Source: Lagopus muta (lineage: Eukaryota; Chordata; Aves; Galliformes; Phasianidae). Taken from it: a DNA stretch of 64,000 nucleotides. Both the position numbers and the translations under genes were made by a program. Positions 51,921 to 64,000 of the stretch are shown here, one piece after another (position 1 is the stretch's first letter; every line of letters starts with the position of its first letter). The notes beneath the pieces are model-generated. The model had not been told where the DNA came from. It was given only the letters and a program-made list of their open reading frames with translations, and did not search any database. Where the stretch lies: positions 1,612,001-1,676,000 of the forward strand of contig NC_064447.1 in NCBI RefSeq assembly GCF_023343835.1. The letters run 5' to 3'.

Positions 51921-54900
51921 GTTTGTCTGTCTAAAAGAAACTGGTTTTCTGGGCTTTGGTTTGTTCCTTGTCGGTTGTGACTTGCTGCTTATGGAGGTGT
52001 GTGAAGCCCCTTCATGGGTGTTCTCCCAAGGTCTGTCTGCTCCAGATTCTTGCCCACTTCAGCCATGGCCTTGTATTCAGATAACGTAGCTGTCCCTAGC
52101 ATGTGTTACACTACTCACAGTGTGTTGGGACACAGCTTTCAGGGGTGAGAAAATCCAGGGAAAACGAGCCGCTCTTGCCATATAACTTTGTTCATCAATT
52201 GGCACGTAACCAGCATTACAGTAATACTGATTATTTATTGTTAGTGTTTCTGATGTCTTCATCCACAGCCACCCAGGCTGCATGCAGCAGTGCCTCTTTG
52301 GGAACTGCTCTGCTTGCAGATATTGCTCTGAGCTGTGCTGCTGCCCACACCGCTGCAGCTGGAGCAGCCCCTTTGGCGTGTGGGTCACCTTGCTGCTCGG
52401 CTCCACAGGCAGCTTCGTGACCTGCCGTGCTCTTTTGTAATGACTTACAGCTCTAGCTTGCAGCTGACATTCATCCAGGCTTCTGCTGGATCATCTTATC
52501 AGGGACGGTGCCTGAGCCAGAGAAGGGCAGGGCTGTGTGTGCTCAGGGGGTGCAGCCGCAGCAGGAGGGAGTGATGGAGCAGCCCGGTAGATGGCACTCA
52601 GCCCTTTGCTTTGCTGCTGAACCTGTGCTGGCAGCAGCTGTACAAGCAGTCTTTCAGAGTGACTTAACGCAATGCCCTGCCCAGCTATGGGAAATACAAG
52701 TTCTGTAGCAATCCTGACCTTGCCACCACAGGAACGCCTGCTTCAGTTCTTCCTGCACCTTCAGTCTTCACTTAAACCCCTGGCACTGCTGTGTGCTGCT
52801 TTGGAGTCACATGGCGTGCTTCTGGCTTGCAAGCATTTTGAAGTCCATTCAGCAAAGGGCCACTGAATACTGATGCAGCATTTCTACTTCTTGTTAAAGC
52901 TGGGCTTGCATCATACCTTGCAGCTGGACCAAACTCCTGTCTGGAGGAGTTCAGCTCTTGGAGATGCTGACGTTGGTCATTATTATTTCCTTCTGTGTTT
53001 TTTTTTCAGGGCTGGACTTAAGGTGGTTCGACTTCCAAATGTTTGGCCCTTTCTGACCTTCAGAATCTGCCCAAACCCACCCCAATGCTGGGTGAATATC
53101 AGCTTTTTACCATCACTTTAATTTCTTCATTGCACTGCATTCGGTTCTTTGTGTTTTGGTTCCTGAGGAGTGTTCAGCAGGGGCAGCTCTGCCATGTGTA
53201 ACAGCAGCCGCCCAGGAACATTGGTTCTTGGAGTCTGGATGTATTTTATCTACACGCCTGGCAGGGTTTTCTGTATACAGATGTCAGCCAGAGGGGGGAG
53301 GGATCGTTGTGTTAGAAATGCACTGTTGTTACAGGAGGAAATGATGCTGGTGCTTCAGACTGAGGAGGGGAGAAGAGATGAGATTAGAGATCGTATTTGT
53401 GATGCCAGAGGATGGTGTTAGAAAAAATACAGGAAATACTCAGTGTCTCCTGAAGGTGATGGATGGCAACACCTGAATTGGCTGTTTGCTGTGAGTCAGT
53501 GCAGCCAGTGCTGTGTTTCACTGGGAACTTACCAGTCCTCCTGTGCCTCGGTGGAACCCCACAAAGCAGCACCCCACAAAGCAGAATCCCTAAGCAGTGA
53601 CTCCATCTGACTCCAAAGCAATCCACCCTACAGGCATTGGAGTTTCTATTCTGCACCGTGTCAATGAAATTCTATTTCTGTGACATCAAAAGTGCCAAGG
53701 AAGATCTGTCCTCTCGTTTTTCATCGCTGAAGACTTTCTTTTTGCACCCTGTAATTGAGAAAAATCGATTGCTGCCTAATTAAGGTGAGTCTGTCGGGCA
53801 TTGTGTCTATGCAAGGTGATGGGGATCTGCAGCTCTCATGCCTTTGTGGGACAGGGAGCCCCAGGAGCACCCAGCACAGGAACAGCACACGCCATGAGCA
53901 CACTGGGATGGTAGCTGCTCGATCACAGACCTGAAGATACACCTCAGGCTCCCCAAAGCTTCGTGCTGTCTCTGCCAGTGCAGTTTCCCACTCCGCAGCG
54001 CTGTGCCTTCTGCCATCCTGAGGCACGTGCAGACAGCACAACTGCTGATGATGCAGCTGTGATTGGGGCCCTCTGTGGCAATGGTTCTAAATAGTTCTTC
54101 ACTCTTTGTTGCCTCTTTTTTTGGCAGCTGCACTCTTTCTTGCTTTCTTTTAACCATTCCCCGGCAGCCAAATGCGATGCTGATTTCCTGCGGGAAACCA
54201 AAACTCGTAGGGATGCCGTGGTTCCCATAAGCTCCTGTGTTTGTGCAGCCCCTGTGTGTGCTGTGCTGCACTGCTGCGTGGCTTTGGTCTGTATCCACGT
54301 CCCCAGTGTGGGGCTGTGGGCAGCACCGTTCCTGCAAATCACACCTCGAGGCACTGCGCTGCACATCCAGGAGATGAGATGTGGGTTGAGCACAGCCGAA
54401 CAGGTGAGCCGTGGTTACCTCTGCCCTGAGGTGGTGCTCTGTGCTTGTTTTCAGACCCGCTGCCTTCCAGTTTTAGGAAAAATAAGGCATAATTCCTACA
54501 CCTACAAAGCCTTTCTTGTACACGGCTGTTTTAGCTCCCAAATGTAGGCGTTGGGGTCAGGGTCACCGCCAGCATGTGCGAAGGCAGTGGGCTGCGCAGA
54601 GCGGAGCTGTGTGGGTGCCTGCATCCTGGCCCTGTGTTCTTTCGGTATTTCCTTGTGAACTCCACGTTATTTTGGCTCTCTGGGATCTGCTGTGAAAAGC
54701 AGAAGTTCATCTCCCCCATGTGCTGATCCAGCAGGGCTCAGCCACTCTGCTTACTCTGGGCTTCCTTTAATGGGGCTCATCAGTCTTGCTTGGAGCCTGG
54801 GTTCCTCATCCCTTCTCTCTTCTGTTTCCATCCTAGGAATGGGTGCACGCTGGTCGCCTTCCATTGGGCTCCTGCAGCGTGACTCACCGGTCCCAGCTGC

Positions 54901-55985
54901 GCTTTTCTCTCCTTCTGTAGGAAGCAGGAGGGGGCATGCACAAGTCTCTATTTCTGTAACAAAAATTACACCCTTAGTTTGTGGCAGAAGGAGCTGCTGA
55001 TGCAAGCAGAGGAGCCCGTCCTCCCCAGGAGGCTGCACCAGAACGGGATGCTGGGGGAGTTCATTGTGAACAAAAAGAGCCCATACCCAAACGTGGCTCA
55101 CAGCAGGGAGGTGGCTGTGCCCCCACTCTGCAGGGAGAGCAGAGCAGGCTGCCCCTAAACTGCTGCCTCGATGCAACAGGGTGGCATGGGGTTTGGCACT
55201 GTGCAGCGATGGAGCCCCGATGCACCTCCTGCCCTTCACCTCCCCACCCTGAGCAGGGTCACAGCACGGCTGGGTGGAAGGGATCTGATGGATCCCCTGC
55301 TTCCTGCCCCCATCACAGGGCTATCTGCACAGCTCTCTCTCTGTCCATTCCTGTTGCAGTATGAATTTTCAACTTCTGACTTCCCCCCGGCCTCCTGGTG
55401 CAGAGGCAGCTGGGCCCCACATGCTGGGGGAAGCTCTGACCTGGGAATGGCTCCAGGCTTCTTACTTTTGCTGCAGCAGCTAATTCCTCCCCTTTCTCCT
55501 TCAGGAAAACCAATTAAAAAAAAAAATAGATATATGCAAAAGAAATGAGAGGAGGTGGAACTTCTCCCAGTTTTAAAACAACCATTTGCCTTTGTTCTTG
55601 GGTCCTACAGCGAGGAGCAGGATGCTGTAGTGGGGAGCACCAAAGGCAGGGACAGTGCTGGTCTTGAAGCCTTGACAGCATGCTGGCCCCTTCCCATGTG
55701 TGTTGCCATCTCTGCCTGTGCCCTAATGCTCCTTACCCCACCCCAATCACCCCCCAAATCCTTCTCCTGTCCCTTTGGTCACACCCCCCGGCCGCTCCCC
55801 ACCCAGCTGCGTTAGGGCCCCATTTCCAGGTGTGCTGCGGTCCCACCATGCAGACATGCTCGGTCTCATCACCAGGATGGTTTGGGGTCCCACCAGTATG
55901 GCGTGTTGGGGCACCCCCAGCCTCCAGCCCTCTCCCATCCCCCTGCATCCCCAGCCCTGTGCCTTGGGACACGGCCGGCAGAGGG
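51921..55985. other. Intergenic region between TEDC2 and the TMEM100-like gene
   Basis: No gene is supported. A strong polypyrimidine/AG acceptor-like site at about 52990-53010 has no convincing exon after it. Minus frames at 53807-54393 are open in two registers but match nothing I know. Confidence 0.5.
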
Positions 55986-56394
55986 AAAGCCGTGCTGACG
56001 TGAGAGACAGGGCAGCTTGGAAAGGGATGACAGCAGCGCCCGGAGCGCTGGGGGGCGGGCAGATCGCTGCGGGGAGCGGTGCGCACGGGCCTGGGGGTTG
56101 CAGGGCAGTGCCGATGGGGAGGCGCGGTGCCGGGCTGCGAGCAGCCGCGAGCGCCCGAAACGGTTAACGGCAGCGCCCGCGCGGTCCTCCCACCTCCGTG
56201 AGCTCAGCACCGCCGCCGCCAATCCCCGCTCCCTCCGGCAGTAAAAGAGCCGGGAGCCAAAGCCGGCAGCCAGAGCGGCGGCCCCGAGCGCAGCCGGCTG
56301 TGCGGCACCGCGAGCCGCCGCGCTGCCATGTAGGGCCCGGCCTGCCGCGGGCACGGCGGCTCCGAGCGCTCTGCCAGCGACCGCTCTCGTCAAC
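55986..56394 (+). promoter_or_regulatory. CpG-island promoter of the TMEM100-like gene
   Basis: CG-rich sequence continuing through the coding region. A CCAAT box lies at 56219-56223, and a TATA-like GTAAAAGA at 56241-56248 follows 17 bases later. This puts a start of transcription near 56270 and a 5'UTR of roughly 120 bases with no upstream ATG in the stretch just before the start codon. Confidence 0.6.
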
Positions 56395-56766
56395 ATGATG
56401 GGCTGCAAGTCCAACTCGCTCACTTGCCTGCAGGGGGGGAAAGCGGGGCTGCCGCTGGCCGCGGCCACCGACTCCACGGCCACGCTCAACAAGCTGGCTC
56501 TGGCCACGGGCGGGACGGAGAAGTCCTGGTACCGCTGCATCTTCCCCTTCGGCATCGTCTCGGTTGTCATCGGCGTGGCGGCGACGTGCATCACCTTCAC
56601 CATCAACGGCCCGCAGATGGACATCGCTAAGGTGGTCTCGGTGGCCACGCTGATATTCGGGGTGGGACTGCTGGTGGCCGCCTACGTGTGCTGGAGGGCC
56701 AAGAGGGAGCGACAGCAGAGGAGGCAGCGCCAGGAGCCGGGCTCCGTGGAGCAGGGAGCCCAGTGA
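56395..56766 (+). CDS. TMEM100-related two-pass membrane protein
   Basis: Intronless frame of 123 residues. Residues 38-52 (ATGGTEKSWYRCIFP) match the family signature of TMEM100 (ATGG-E-S-YRCI-PF), followed by two hydrophobic segments, about 48-70 and 79-100. A tryptophan and a basic tail (CWRAKRERQQRRQRQ, 99-113) follow, as in TMEM100 (CWK-RQR-KK). The N-terminus (MMGCKSNSLTCLQGGKAGL) and C-terminus differ from TMEM100, which has about 134 residues, so this is a paralogue rather than TMEM100 itself. TMEM100 is a small membrane protein induced by BMP9/ALK1 signalling and linked to TRPA1-TRPV1 in sensory neurons; whether this copy shares those roles is unknown. Two adjacent ATGs begin the frame; the second (ATGATGG) has the better context, which would give 122 residues. 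It lies 4.5 kb downstream of TEDC2 in the same orientation. Confidence 0.9.
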   Translation: MMGCKSNSLTCLQGGKAGLPLAAATDSTATLNKLALATGGTEKSWYRCIFPFGIVSVVIGVAATCITFTINGPQMDIAKVVSVATLIFGVGLLVAAYVCWRAKRERQQRRQRQEPGSVEQGAQ

Positions 56767-59700
56767 CGGGGCCGGAGGAGAGGAGAGGAGAGGCTCCGCT
56801 CGGACATCCCGGTCATGGAACGCGCGTCCCACGGCACGGGGCTCGCGGCCCCGAGGAGGTGCGCGCCGTGCCCGGGGTCAGCCTGCCGCCGTCCCGCACG
56901 TGGCCGTCCCTGTCCCGCCATGGGCTGCGGGCGGCCCTCGCCAGGACCCTTCTTGCAGCCGACACCGAAGGACCCCCAGAGTGGCACGGCGGCGCTTTGC
57001 CCACGCGCAGCTCTGCAGAACGCAGTGACGCAGCTCAGCGGGCTGCTCCGGGCCCCGAGGAGCTGCTCCGGGATGGGGATGGAGCAGCTCGCACCATCTG
57101 GAGACTTCTGCAGGTGGCACGGGCGGCCCTCTGTCCCTTTCGTGGCAGTGACACGCGAGGACCCCGGCAGCTCGGGACGAGCAGAGTTTTGGAAGAAGGC
57201 TGCAGGGTGTGGGAGAGCCTGGGGCGGTGCGGGGCGGTGGGAGAGGCCGGCAGCCGGCGGTGGTGCTGGAGCGTGAGCTCGGCTGATGGCAGAAGGGATC
57301 GTGGTGATGGCTGCGGTGACACCTGCGGTAACACGGGGCTGGGCTGAGGGTGGGAGCCAAGGCAGCAGGGGTTTCACTAAGATAGCATGGAGGAGGATGG
57401 CACGGGGCTCCCACTGCCCACCCAGCACCAGCGTGGGGGTTCCAGGTCCCTCTGGGGGTTCCAGGAGCTCAAGATGCTCTGTGAGAGGGGATTGTACTGG
57501 GAACCCCAGCGGCAGCTCCTGACTTGGGGCACCTGGTTGTGACAGGACAGGAGCAGCAGTGGCATTAAAGAGAAGAAATTCCATCTGTACCAGTTGTCTG
57601 TAAGCTGTGAAACGAGGCTCCCACTGCCATTCTTTGCATTCGGCTTTGAGCTCTTTCCTCTAAAAGTGAGTGTGAGGGAGAATCCCACTGCAGGACTCCC
57701 AGTGCTGCTGCTGTACCCCCACCAGCCCTGCACCTTTTGTGCCCCCGGAGCAGCTTGCAGAGCACACAGATGTGTCAGGAGCTGTGGGGAGCAGCCAGGG
57801 CTCTGCGTGTGTAGCAGAAGGGAGCAAGCATGGCCATAGCTGTGAGCGGGGCAGGCGGGGAGGAAGCGATGCTCAGAGCGCATGGGAAGCTGGGGGGCTG
57901 CAACCCTGCTGAGCTCTGGCTCTGCCTCAGAGCTAAATCTGGGGCAGCTCAGCCGTGTCCTGCACCCCACAGTGAGCACGGCACTGGCACAGGGCTGTGG
58001 GGCTGGGGCTGGGCTGTCTCACTCAGGGATGCTGGGTCCACTCTCAGGTATAGCTACTCCTCCACGAGCAGTGTGGAGCTGGGGTGTCACAGGGGCTGAC
58101 ACAGCTCTGCAGTGGGTAAGGGGTTCAGCACCTGCCTCAGGCCAGCAGTCCTTTGCAGGTCTGCCTGCTGCCTCGGGTGTTTGTGTATCCAAAGCCTGTG
58201 GTTTCGGCACAGTGCAGGAGAAGCCAGCTGGCAGTTCCTCCCTGCAGTGTTTGCCCCGTGCCCCCCAGGCCCAGCCCTGCACCCCCAGCAGGAGCTGCAT
58301 GATGGCACACGCAGGGAGTTATCACACCTTATTTCTCTTATGCACTGGTGTGGGAGCGGGGGGCTGGCAGGCAGCAGTGCTGGCACAGGGACACAACAGA
58401 CGGTAGGGGGAGGTGGGGGGAGCACAGCGGGAGCCCCCCAAGCACAGACGGACGTTGGCAGCATGGAGTCGTGGCCCTGTGCCCCATTACATCACCCCCA
58501 CCTGCATCCCATACGTGGCTCCCGGTGCCCAATTTCCTCTCTCTGCTCGACAGGAGCGCGTTGGGGCAGCACGAGGTGGAGCAGAATGTGCCAGCTATGG
58601 GGCAGTGATTCTGGGAGCACAGAGCTGGGCCAGGCAGGGGAGTGCTGTGCAGGGCAGTGCTGCTCCTGCTGCCCTTAACTGCTTCAATGGATGCGATATC
58701 TCTAGTGAGGACCAGACAAAGAAATCCCTCCTTCTGCCTTCAGTAGTTTTATTTACGTGGACACACTCTGGCAAGTTCCCCCTGTGGGACACTACTGCAA
58801 TGCAATGTTTGGAGGGTGAAATCTAGAGAACATGTATCTCCTTAAAGAGCACTGAGTGATTTGTTTGGCTGCAGGGATACATGGCTGGGAACGTTACGTC
58901 CTGTTCAGCAAAGACTCTGGTCTTGCATGGTTGCACCCTGTGTGCCTGGCACCCCTGCTCCCCATGCCCTGTGCTGGAGTGTATGGAATGGAACCAGTGG
59001 CCACCCCTTGGCCAACGGATGGCGGTGCCACAGCATCCCATCCTCTCAGCACTGTGGGTGCCAGGCAGCCTGCAGGCTGCAGCCATTCCCTTCCCAGCAC
59101 AAGGCCATCCTGCTGTGCGTCCCGCTCAAGCATCGCACCGGCACCCAGCAGAGCATCCCTCTGCACATCCCAGGGCATTGCATGGGGTGCCCTGACACAC
59201 ACCTCTGGTTGCTCGGAGCTGTGCCTCCCATCAGAGCTCTGTTTTGGGGAAGGCAGCTCACACGGCTGCCCCTGGCCCAATGCAGTGGACAGTGGGTTGT
59301 TTGGTGGCCAGGTAACCCTGCAGCTCTCCTGTCACTGCAGTACAGGACAGTTTACCTTTTCCAAGTCAAAAGAACCAAAAATGAATAAACCTGGAAAGCT
59401 GTAACACCGGTCTCTGCTTTGCTTCCCACTCTTGCCAAGGCCCTGGCACTGCTTTGTGGTTTCCAATGCAACAGGAACATTTGCCTGTTCTGATACCAAA
59501 ATCACGTTACAGCCTCCCCAGTGCTTTCTCCACGCCAGTTTCTCCACGTTGCAGTGCTCCATTGTTGTGACAGAGATGTGCCCCATTTCTGCCAGCTTCA
59601 GCCAAACCCACGGTCATCACTGCAGAAGCTTAAAAGGAAAAGAATCATTTTGTCGCACACGAGTGAAGGGTTAAAGCTTTTGTTGCCAGACTGGGAACAA

Positions 59701-60060
59701 CTACAAAGGGAAAAACTGCAAATAAAACCACGTATCCCTGAAGCACGGTGACATTAGTTCCTATGGCTGACACGTGTGCTCATCCTCTGGTGCAGCGATG
59801 CCTGCAGGATTGTGGCTGCTGAGCAAGCAGAGCTCCAGCCCCACCACCAGCAGTGACCCCCACCCACTGTGCACCCAGGGATGGGCCCAAACCCAGCCCC
59901 AGCTGCATCTACAGCGCTCAGTGGGTTTGGAGCAGCCTGAAGGTGCCTCCCGCATCAGCCCCGAGTCTGTTAACCCTATTAGTCACCATGGCACCAAAGC
60001 ACATCATAAATGAGTACCTGATCTTGCAAAAATGTCATCACTACAAGCAAGAGGCATCTT
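56767..60060 (+). other. 3'UTR candidates and unassigned sequence
   Basis: A poly(A) signal ATTAAA at 57564-57569 would give the TMEM100-like gene a 3'UTR of about 0.8 kb. AATAAA at 59384-59389 and 59721-59726 would allow 2.6-3.0 kb. CG density falls off after about 57.3 kb. Frames on both strands (the longest is minus 57584-56682, antisense to the gene) are GC-driven shadows. No other gene is supported. Confidence 0.4.
57564..57569 (+). terminator. Possible poly(A) signal ATTAAA
   Basis: First poly(A)-type hexamer after the TMEM100-like stop codon, about 800 bases downstream. Use of this site rather than the AATAAA sites near 59.4 and 59.7 kb cannot be decided from sequence. Confidence 0.4.
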
Positions 60061-60062
60061 CA

Positions 60063-60239
60063 TTAGGGCGGTGAGGCGCTGGCACTGCTGCCCAGAGCGG
60101 TGGGTGCCCCATCCCTGGAGGTGCCCATGGTCGTGGGTGGGTCCTGGGCAGCTGAGCTGGGGGGCACAGCTCACAGCAGGGTGGGACTGGGGGCTGCGAG
60201 GTCCCTTCCCACCCAACCACGCTGTGATTCAAGGATTCA
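60063..60239 (+). mobile_element. CR1 retroposon 3' end, diverged
   Basis: Plus-oriented: GGCGGTGAGGCGCTGGCAC, GCTGCCCAGAGCGGTGGGTG, CCCCATCCCTGGAGGTGCCC, and an end with GGTCCCTTCCCACCCAACC followed by TGTGATTC units. Many substitutions mark it as old. Confidence 0.85.
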
Positions 60240-60940
60240 CATCCTGCCAGCTGCCAGGAGCAAACTGCTGGTGACACTGGATGCCAGCAACAGGTTCCCC
60301 CACAACTGCACAGACAAATTTCATTGTAGGGGTGAGGGCTGCAGCCCGGCGATGAGAGCAGTGCTGCTGCCCTTCCTCTCGCAGTGTGAGGCTGCTGCAG
60401 CTCCAGGGCTCCAGCTCAGTGTCCTTGTGTCCGTGCAGCTGGAGGCGAAAGAAGATTTTGAGCCTCAAAAGGGTTTTGTCCTCCCATTGATCTTGTGAAA
60501 GACAGATGCAAAACAGCATTATGCCACGAAATGTATTAAAAAGGCTATAAATACCGTGACATTATCAGGGTGAAATGCCAGGGGCCGTTACATCACTGTG
60601 GCTCTCTGCCGGGTGCTTTCCATTCGGAGCAGGGGCAGCGCGGCCCTTTGCTGGCCCCACGCAGCACTTTGCACATTCTGGTGGCTGCTCCCATGCCCAG
60701 AGCTGCAGCCGTGGCCTAAAACTTTGCTGCTCTACTAAAGGAACGAGAACATTAGGTCAAAAATTCGACCTATCCTCACTAAGTCTTACTGCAGCATGGA
60801 GTCTGCTCTAAGCATATGAAAAATCCAGCCAACCCGCAGCTACTGATTGGAGGTGCTGGTGCTGGTGGGACCCTCGGGCACCTGGCAGCTGGGTGAGGGT
60901 TCCCAATCCGTCAGTGGGACATGGGGCTCTCAGGGCTGAA
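60240..60940. other. No gene supported
   Basis: Unique sequence between two CR1 copies. An AT-rich patch with possible TATA-like sequence lies near 60525-60560, but no downstream reading frame of interest follows. Confidence 0.5.
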
Positions 60941-61052
60941 GAATCATAGAATCACAGAATGGCCTGGGTTGAAAAGGACCACAATGATCCTCCAGTTCCA
61001 ACCCCCTGCTATGTGCAGGACTGCCAACAACTGGACCAGGATGCCCAGAAGA
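60941..61052 (-). mobile_element. CR1 retroposon 3' fragment
   Basis: Begins with GAATCATAGAATCACAGAATGG (two tail units on the complement), then TGGGTTGAAAAGGACCAC and an AACCCCCTGCTATGTGCAGG block, fading out after ACTGGACCAGGATGCCCAG. Confidence 0.88.
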
Positions 61053-61977
61053 CAGCACCGGGTGCAGTGCAGGATGGAGGGAGCTCAGGGAGATCCCACG
61101 TCCTCCCTGTGCTTCTGAGAGGGGAGAGGAAGTGAGAACCGGGAGAAAAGGACATCTGGAAAGAGAGAGACCAGAGGTTTTGTTTGAACTGAAGTGGCAT
61201 TTGCTGACACTACCAGGGCTGCTGGGCTCTCCTCAGCGTTTCTCGCAGAGCAAATTTACTTTCATCTGAACGAGATCAAGGCAGTGACACTTCTGCAAAT
61301 GGGATTACATCTGGGATTACACGTAACCTTTTTGTTGGTCCTCAGTGCACGGTTCCACCTAGAAACTCAAAAGTGAATTGTGAGTGAGCCCGTCCCCGTG
61401 GTTCCACGTCCCCCACCGCCGCAGAGCGCTGCGTCCCAGCAGAGCCACACCGTGCAGCTCTGCCTGCTGGGTGATGATGGCACATCCACCACCGCCACGC
61501 TCAGCTCCCAACCAAGCGCTGCTCCCCATTGCAGCCCTCTGCACGGAGCCCTCAGCAGCAGCCCCGTGGTCAGGGCTGTTGGGCACCGCTGGCTGAGCCC
61601 TTTGGTTCCTCACCGCGCGGAGCTGCTTGGAGCTCTGCACAGCACATCCCAAACTGAGATCTGCCGTTTGGGGGTGAAGGGGGCAAACAAACACATGTTG
61701 GAACATTTGGAACCTCTCAGGTACACCTCATCTGTGTGTCAGCTCCCTGCTGTCCCTGCCTCCCAGCCTGCCCTGCTCCCCATCACGGCATGTGGTTGCA
61801 GCACTACGAGGAGTCATTCATGTTTCTGCATTGCCATGGCTGCATTTTGTTGTTTGCTGCTCATGGGGGATTTGAAGTCACTCAGAGGAGCTGTAATAAA
61901 AAGGACAAAACAGCGCAAAGCAGTTTGACCCCGTGCCACACTGCCCTCACAACATTCACTCTGGCTTTTCTGAACAG
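61053..61977. other. No gene supported
   Basis: Open frames here are overlapping shadows. The 182-codon + frame at 61380-61928 has no domain, signal peptide or membrane segment pattern I can recognise. Confidence 0.5.
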
Positions 61978-62046
61978 AGAATCACAGAATCATTGAATTT
62001 GGAAAAGATCTCCAAGATCATCCAGTCTGACCATCCACCTGCCACC
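61978..62046 (-). mobile_element. CR1-like tail fragment
   Basis: About 70 bases: AGAATCACAGAATCATTGAA tail units, then TTGGAAAAGATCTCCAAGATCATCCAGTC and ACCATCCACCTGCCACC. This is the pattern of a CR1 subfamily 3' terminus different from the others in the window. Confidence 0.8.
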
Positions 62047-62049
62047 AGA

Positions 62050-62919
62050 ACTGGTTTCTGGAGTTTGGAGCTCAAACGTCCCCGAGCTGTGGGAGCCTTT
62101 GCTGTCCCTCACATGGGTGTGCAGCCCTGTGCAATCCCAGCGCAAACAGACCTGGAGACAGATGGCCCATTTTAGGAAGAGCCTGAATCTGCTTAGATCT
62201 GCCTTTCTTTGGGCTGTCATTTATTACAACACTGAAATCGCACTTTCCTGTTTGGACCAGACCCTCTTCCTGGAGCTGAAGGGAAGCTGGAGCTTGCTGC
62301 CATGAGGCTGGTTTATCAGCTTTAGATTCAGTGCCTCCCAGCCCTGCTGATATCTCCGCTGCTCTGCACAAGGAGAGCACAGCCATCTCTGTGCCATTTC
62401 TGTCCGCAGCGTTCTGTTGCCCCCTTTTCCATCCTGCAAACAGAAGTCTTCCGAGGCGCAGCACCCAGCAGCTGGATGCCTTTTGCCAGGAGCTTTTCGG
62501 GACCGAGCAGTGAAAAGCTCTTAGTGCTGGCTCATTGCACAGAATTAAATCCAATCAATTTAGTCCATACATCACAGTGCCACTGGAGCCGAAGGGAAAA
62601 TTTCACAATTGCTGCAAGAACTGGCAATCTCATGCACTAGGAGGACAGAAAAAGGTTCCTATGTGCAGACTGAAGCCATGTGCAGTTGGCAACTTGTGTT
62701 GTGCCACCAGCAGCAAATCTGGGAAGGGAGAGAGACTGGCTGGGAGAAAGAAGGCAAGAAAGCACCCAAACATGAAGTCTGTGTACATTGGCCAAAGGAG
62801 ACCCTCCCAGCTGAATGCCACTTTGGGTGATGGCTCCTCTTCCAAATGTGATGCAGAACTGCAACAGTGCCCTTTTCCTGAAGCTACCACCACTGAGAAG
62901 CCCACGCATGCATTCGCCC
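62050..62919. other. No gene supported
   Basis: Separates two CR1 copies. The + frame entering the CR1 at 62920 is partly CR1-derived and partly chance. Confidence 0.5.
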
Positions 62920-63818
62920 TCAGCAAGTTTGCTGATGACACCAAGCTGAGTGGTGTGGTTGACATGGTGGAAGGAAGGGATGCCATTAAGAGGGACCTCA
63001 ACAGAGTTGAAGGGTGGGCCTGGGTGATGAGGTTCGAGGCAGCAGAGTGCAGGGTTTGGCAGTGGGGCTGGAGGAATGCCGGGCATGGATACGGAGTGGG
63101 GGGAGCAGTGGTGGAGGGCAGCCCTGCAGAGAAGGAGCTGGGGGTCCTGATGGCTGAAAAGCCGAACGTGAGGCAGCAGTGTGTGATGACAGCTGGGAAA
63201 CAAATGGAATCGTGGGCTGCATCAGCAGAGGGGTGGCCAGCAGGGACAGGGAGGTGACCGTCCCTCTGTGCTCTGCTCTTGTGAGGCCCCATCTGCAGCA
63301 CTGCGTCCAGGGCAGGAGCCCCCAGGACAAGCAGGGCAGGGAGCTGTTGGAGAGGGTGCAGGGGAGCCACAGAGATGATCAGGGGCTGCAGCACCTCCAC
63401 TGCAAAGACAGGCTGAGGGAGCTGGGCTTGTTCAGCCTGGAGAAAAGAAGGCTGGGGGTGACCTCATTGCAGCCTGCAGTACCTAAAGGGAGCCTACAGA
63501 CAGGAGGGGAGTCAACTCCTGAAAAGGGTGGATAACAGCAGGACAAGGGGAAATGGTTTGAAGTTGAGGGAGGGCAGATTGAGGTTGGATGTCAGGGGAA
63601 GTTCTTTGCTATGAGAGTGTTGAGGTGCTGGAACAGCTGCCCAGAGAGGCTGTGATGCCCCGTCCATCCGTGGAGGTGTTCAAGGCCAGGTTGGATGGAG
63701 CTCTGGGCAGCCTGGGCTGGTGTGAAATGTGGAGGCTGGTGGCCCTGAGTGTGGCAGGGGGCTGCAGGATCCTTGATTTCCCTTCCAATCCAGGCCATTC
63801 TGTGATTCTGTGATTCTG
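62920..63818 (+). mobile_element. CR1 retroposon, 0.9-kb 3' part with RT motif
   Basis: Begins in the reverse-transcriptase domain: LSKFADDTKLSGVVD at about 62922-62966 contains the catalytic (F/Y)ADD box. It continues through the thumb and C-terminal region ([42 protein letters not shown]) with frameshifts. It ends in the 3'UTR and tail CATTCTGTGATTCTGTGATTC at about 63798-63818. It is the longest CR1 copy in the window, more diverged than the one at 46578-47131, and inactive. Confidence 0.93.
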
Positions 63819-64000
63819 CATGCCAGGTTCTTCTCTGCAGGCAGGGCTGCAGTGCTGCCAGGGCACAGCTTTGCCTCTTCTCCTGTTCCTGCACGGCCAC
63901 AGCACACACTGTGCATTGAGCCCAGGGAGCACAGCGGCAGCTCCCAGGCACCACACCAGCAGCATTTGTTTTCTCAGTACAGCTCTGCATCCTTGCAGGA
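63819..64000. other. No feature seen
   Basis: Short unique tail of the window after the CR1 end; nothing recognisable. Confidence 0.5.

Overview
The window looks like nuclear DNA of a bird, most likely a galliform such as chicken. The evidence is the abundance of CR1 retroposon 3' ends (tails built from ATTCTRTG units) in both orientations, CR1 reverse-transcriptase fragments, decayed mariner copies, GC-rich CpG islands and vertebrate split genes. Nothing prokaryotic or plasmid-like is present. Most of the many open frames are chance frames in GC-rich DNA.

Two protein-coding genes are well supported, both on the + strand. The first is TEDC2 (tubulin epsilon and delta complex 2, a centriole protein). 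It runs from a CpG-island start at 44,190 to a stop at 51,842, in ten coding exons that join in frame to 510 codons, with a poly(A) signal at 51,895. The second is an intronless two-pass membrane protein of 123 residues at 56,395-56,766, clearly related to TMEM100 but distinct from it, with its own CpG-island promoter. In human, TEDC2 lies on 16p13.3; a TMEM100-like neighbour there is not known to me, so this may be a paralogue that mammals lost (inference).

The first 43 kb is gene-poor. It holds CpG islands at about 8.4-9.5 kb and 34.6-35.3 kb, each with a plausible minus-strand splice donor, and one likely minus-strand first coding exon at 7,705-7,587. This suggests a gene read leftward out of the window, with upstream non-coding first exons and a long intron containing several AT-rich, homeobox- or GATA-motif-rich patches that look like regulatory elements. 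I could not identify that gene.

Repeats: at least fourteen CR1 pieces; a mariner-type non-autonomous element (41,256-41,774); a decayed mariner transposase (about 42,960-43,455); and a nearly perfect 205-bp inverted repeat (4,395-4,599 and 5,433-5,637) around an 833-bp spacer. From 57.6 kb to the right end I see only a possible long 3'UTR of the TMEM100-like gene and CR1 debris. I found no clear evidence for a novel multi-gene system. The best leads are the TMEM100 paralogue, the inverted repeat and the unidentified minus-strand gene.
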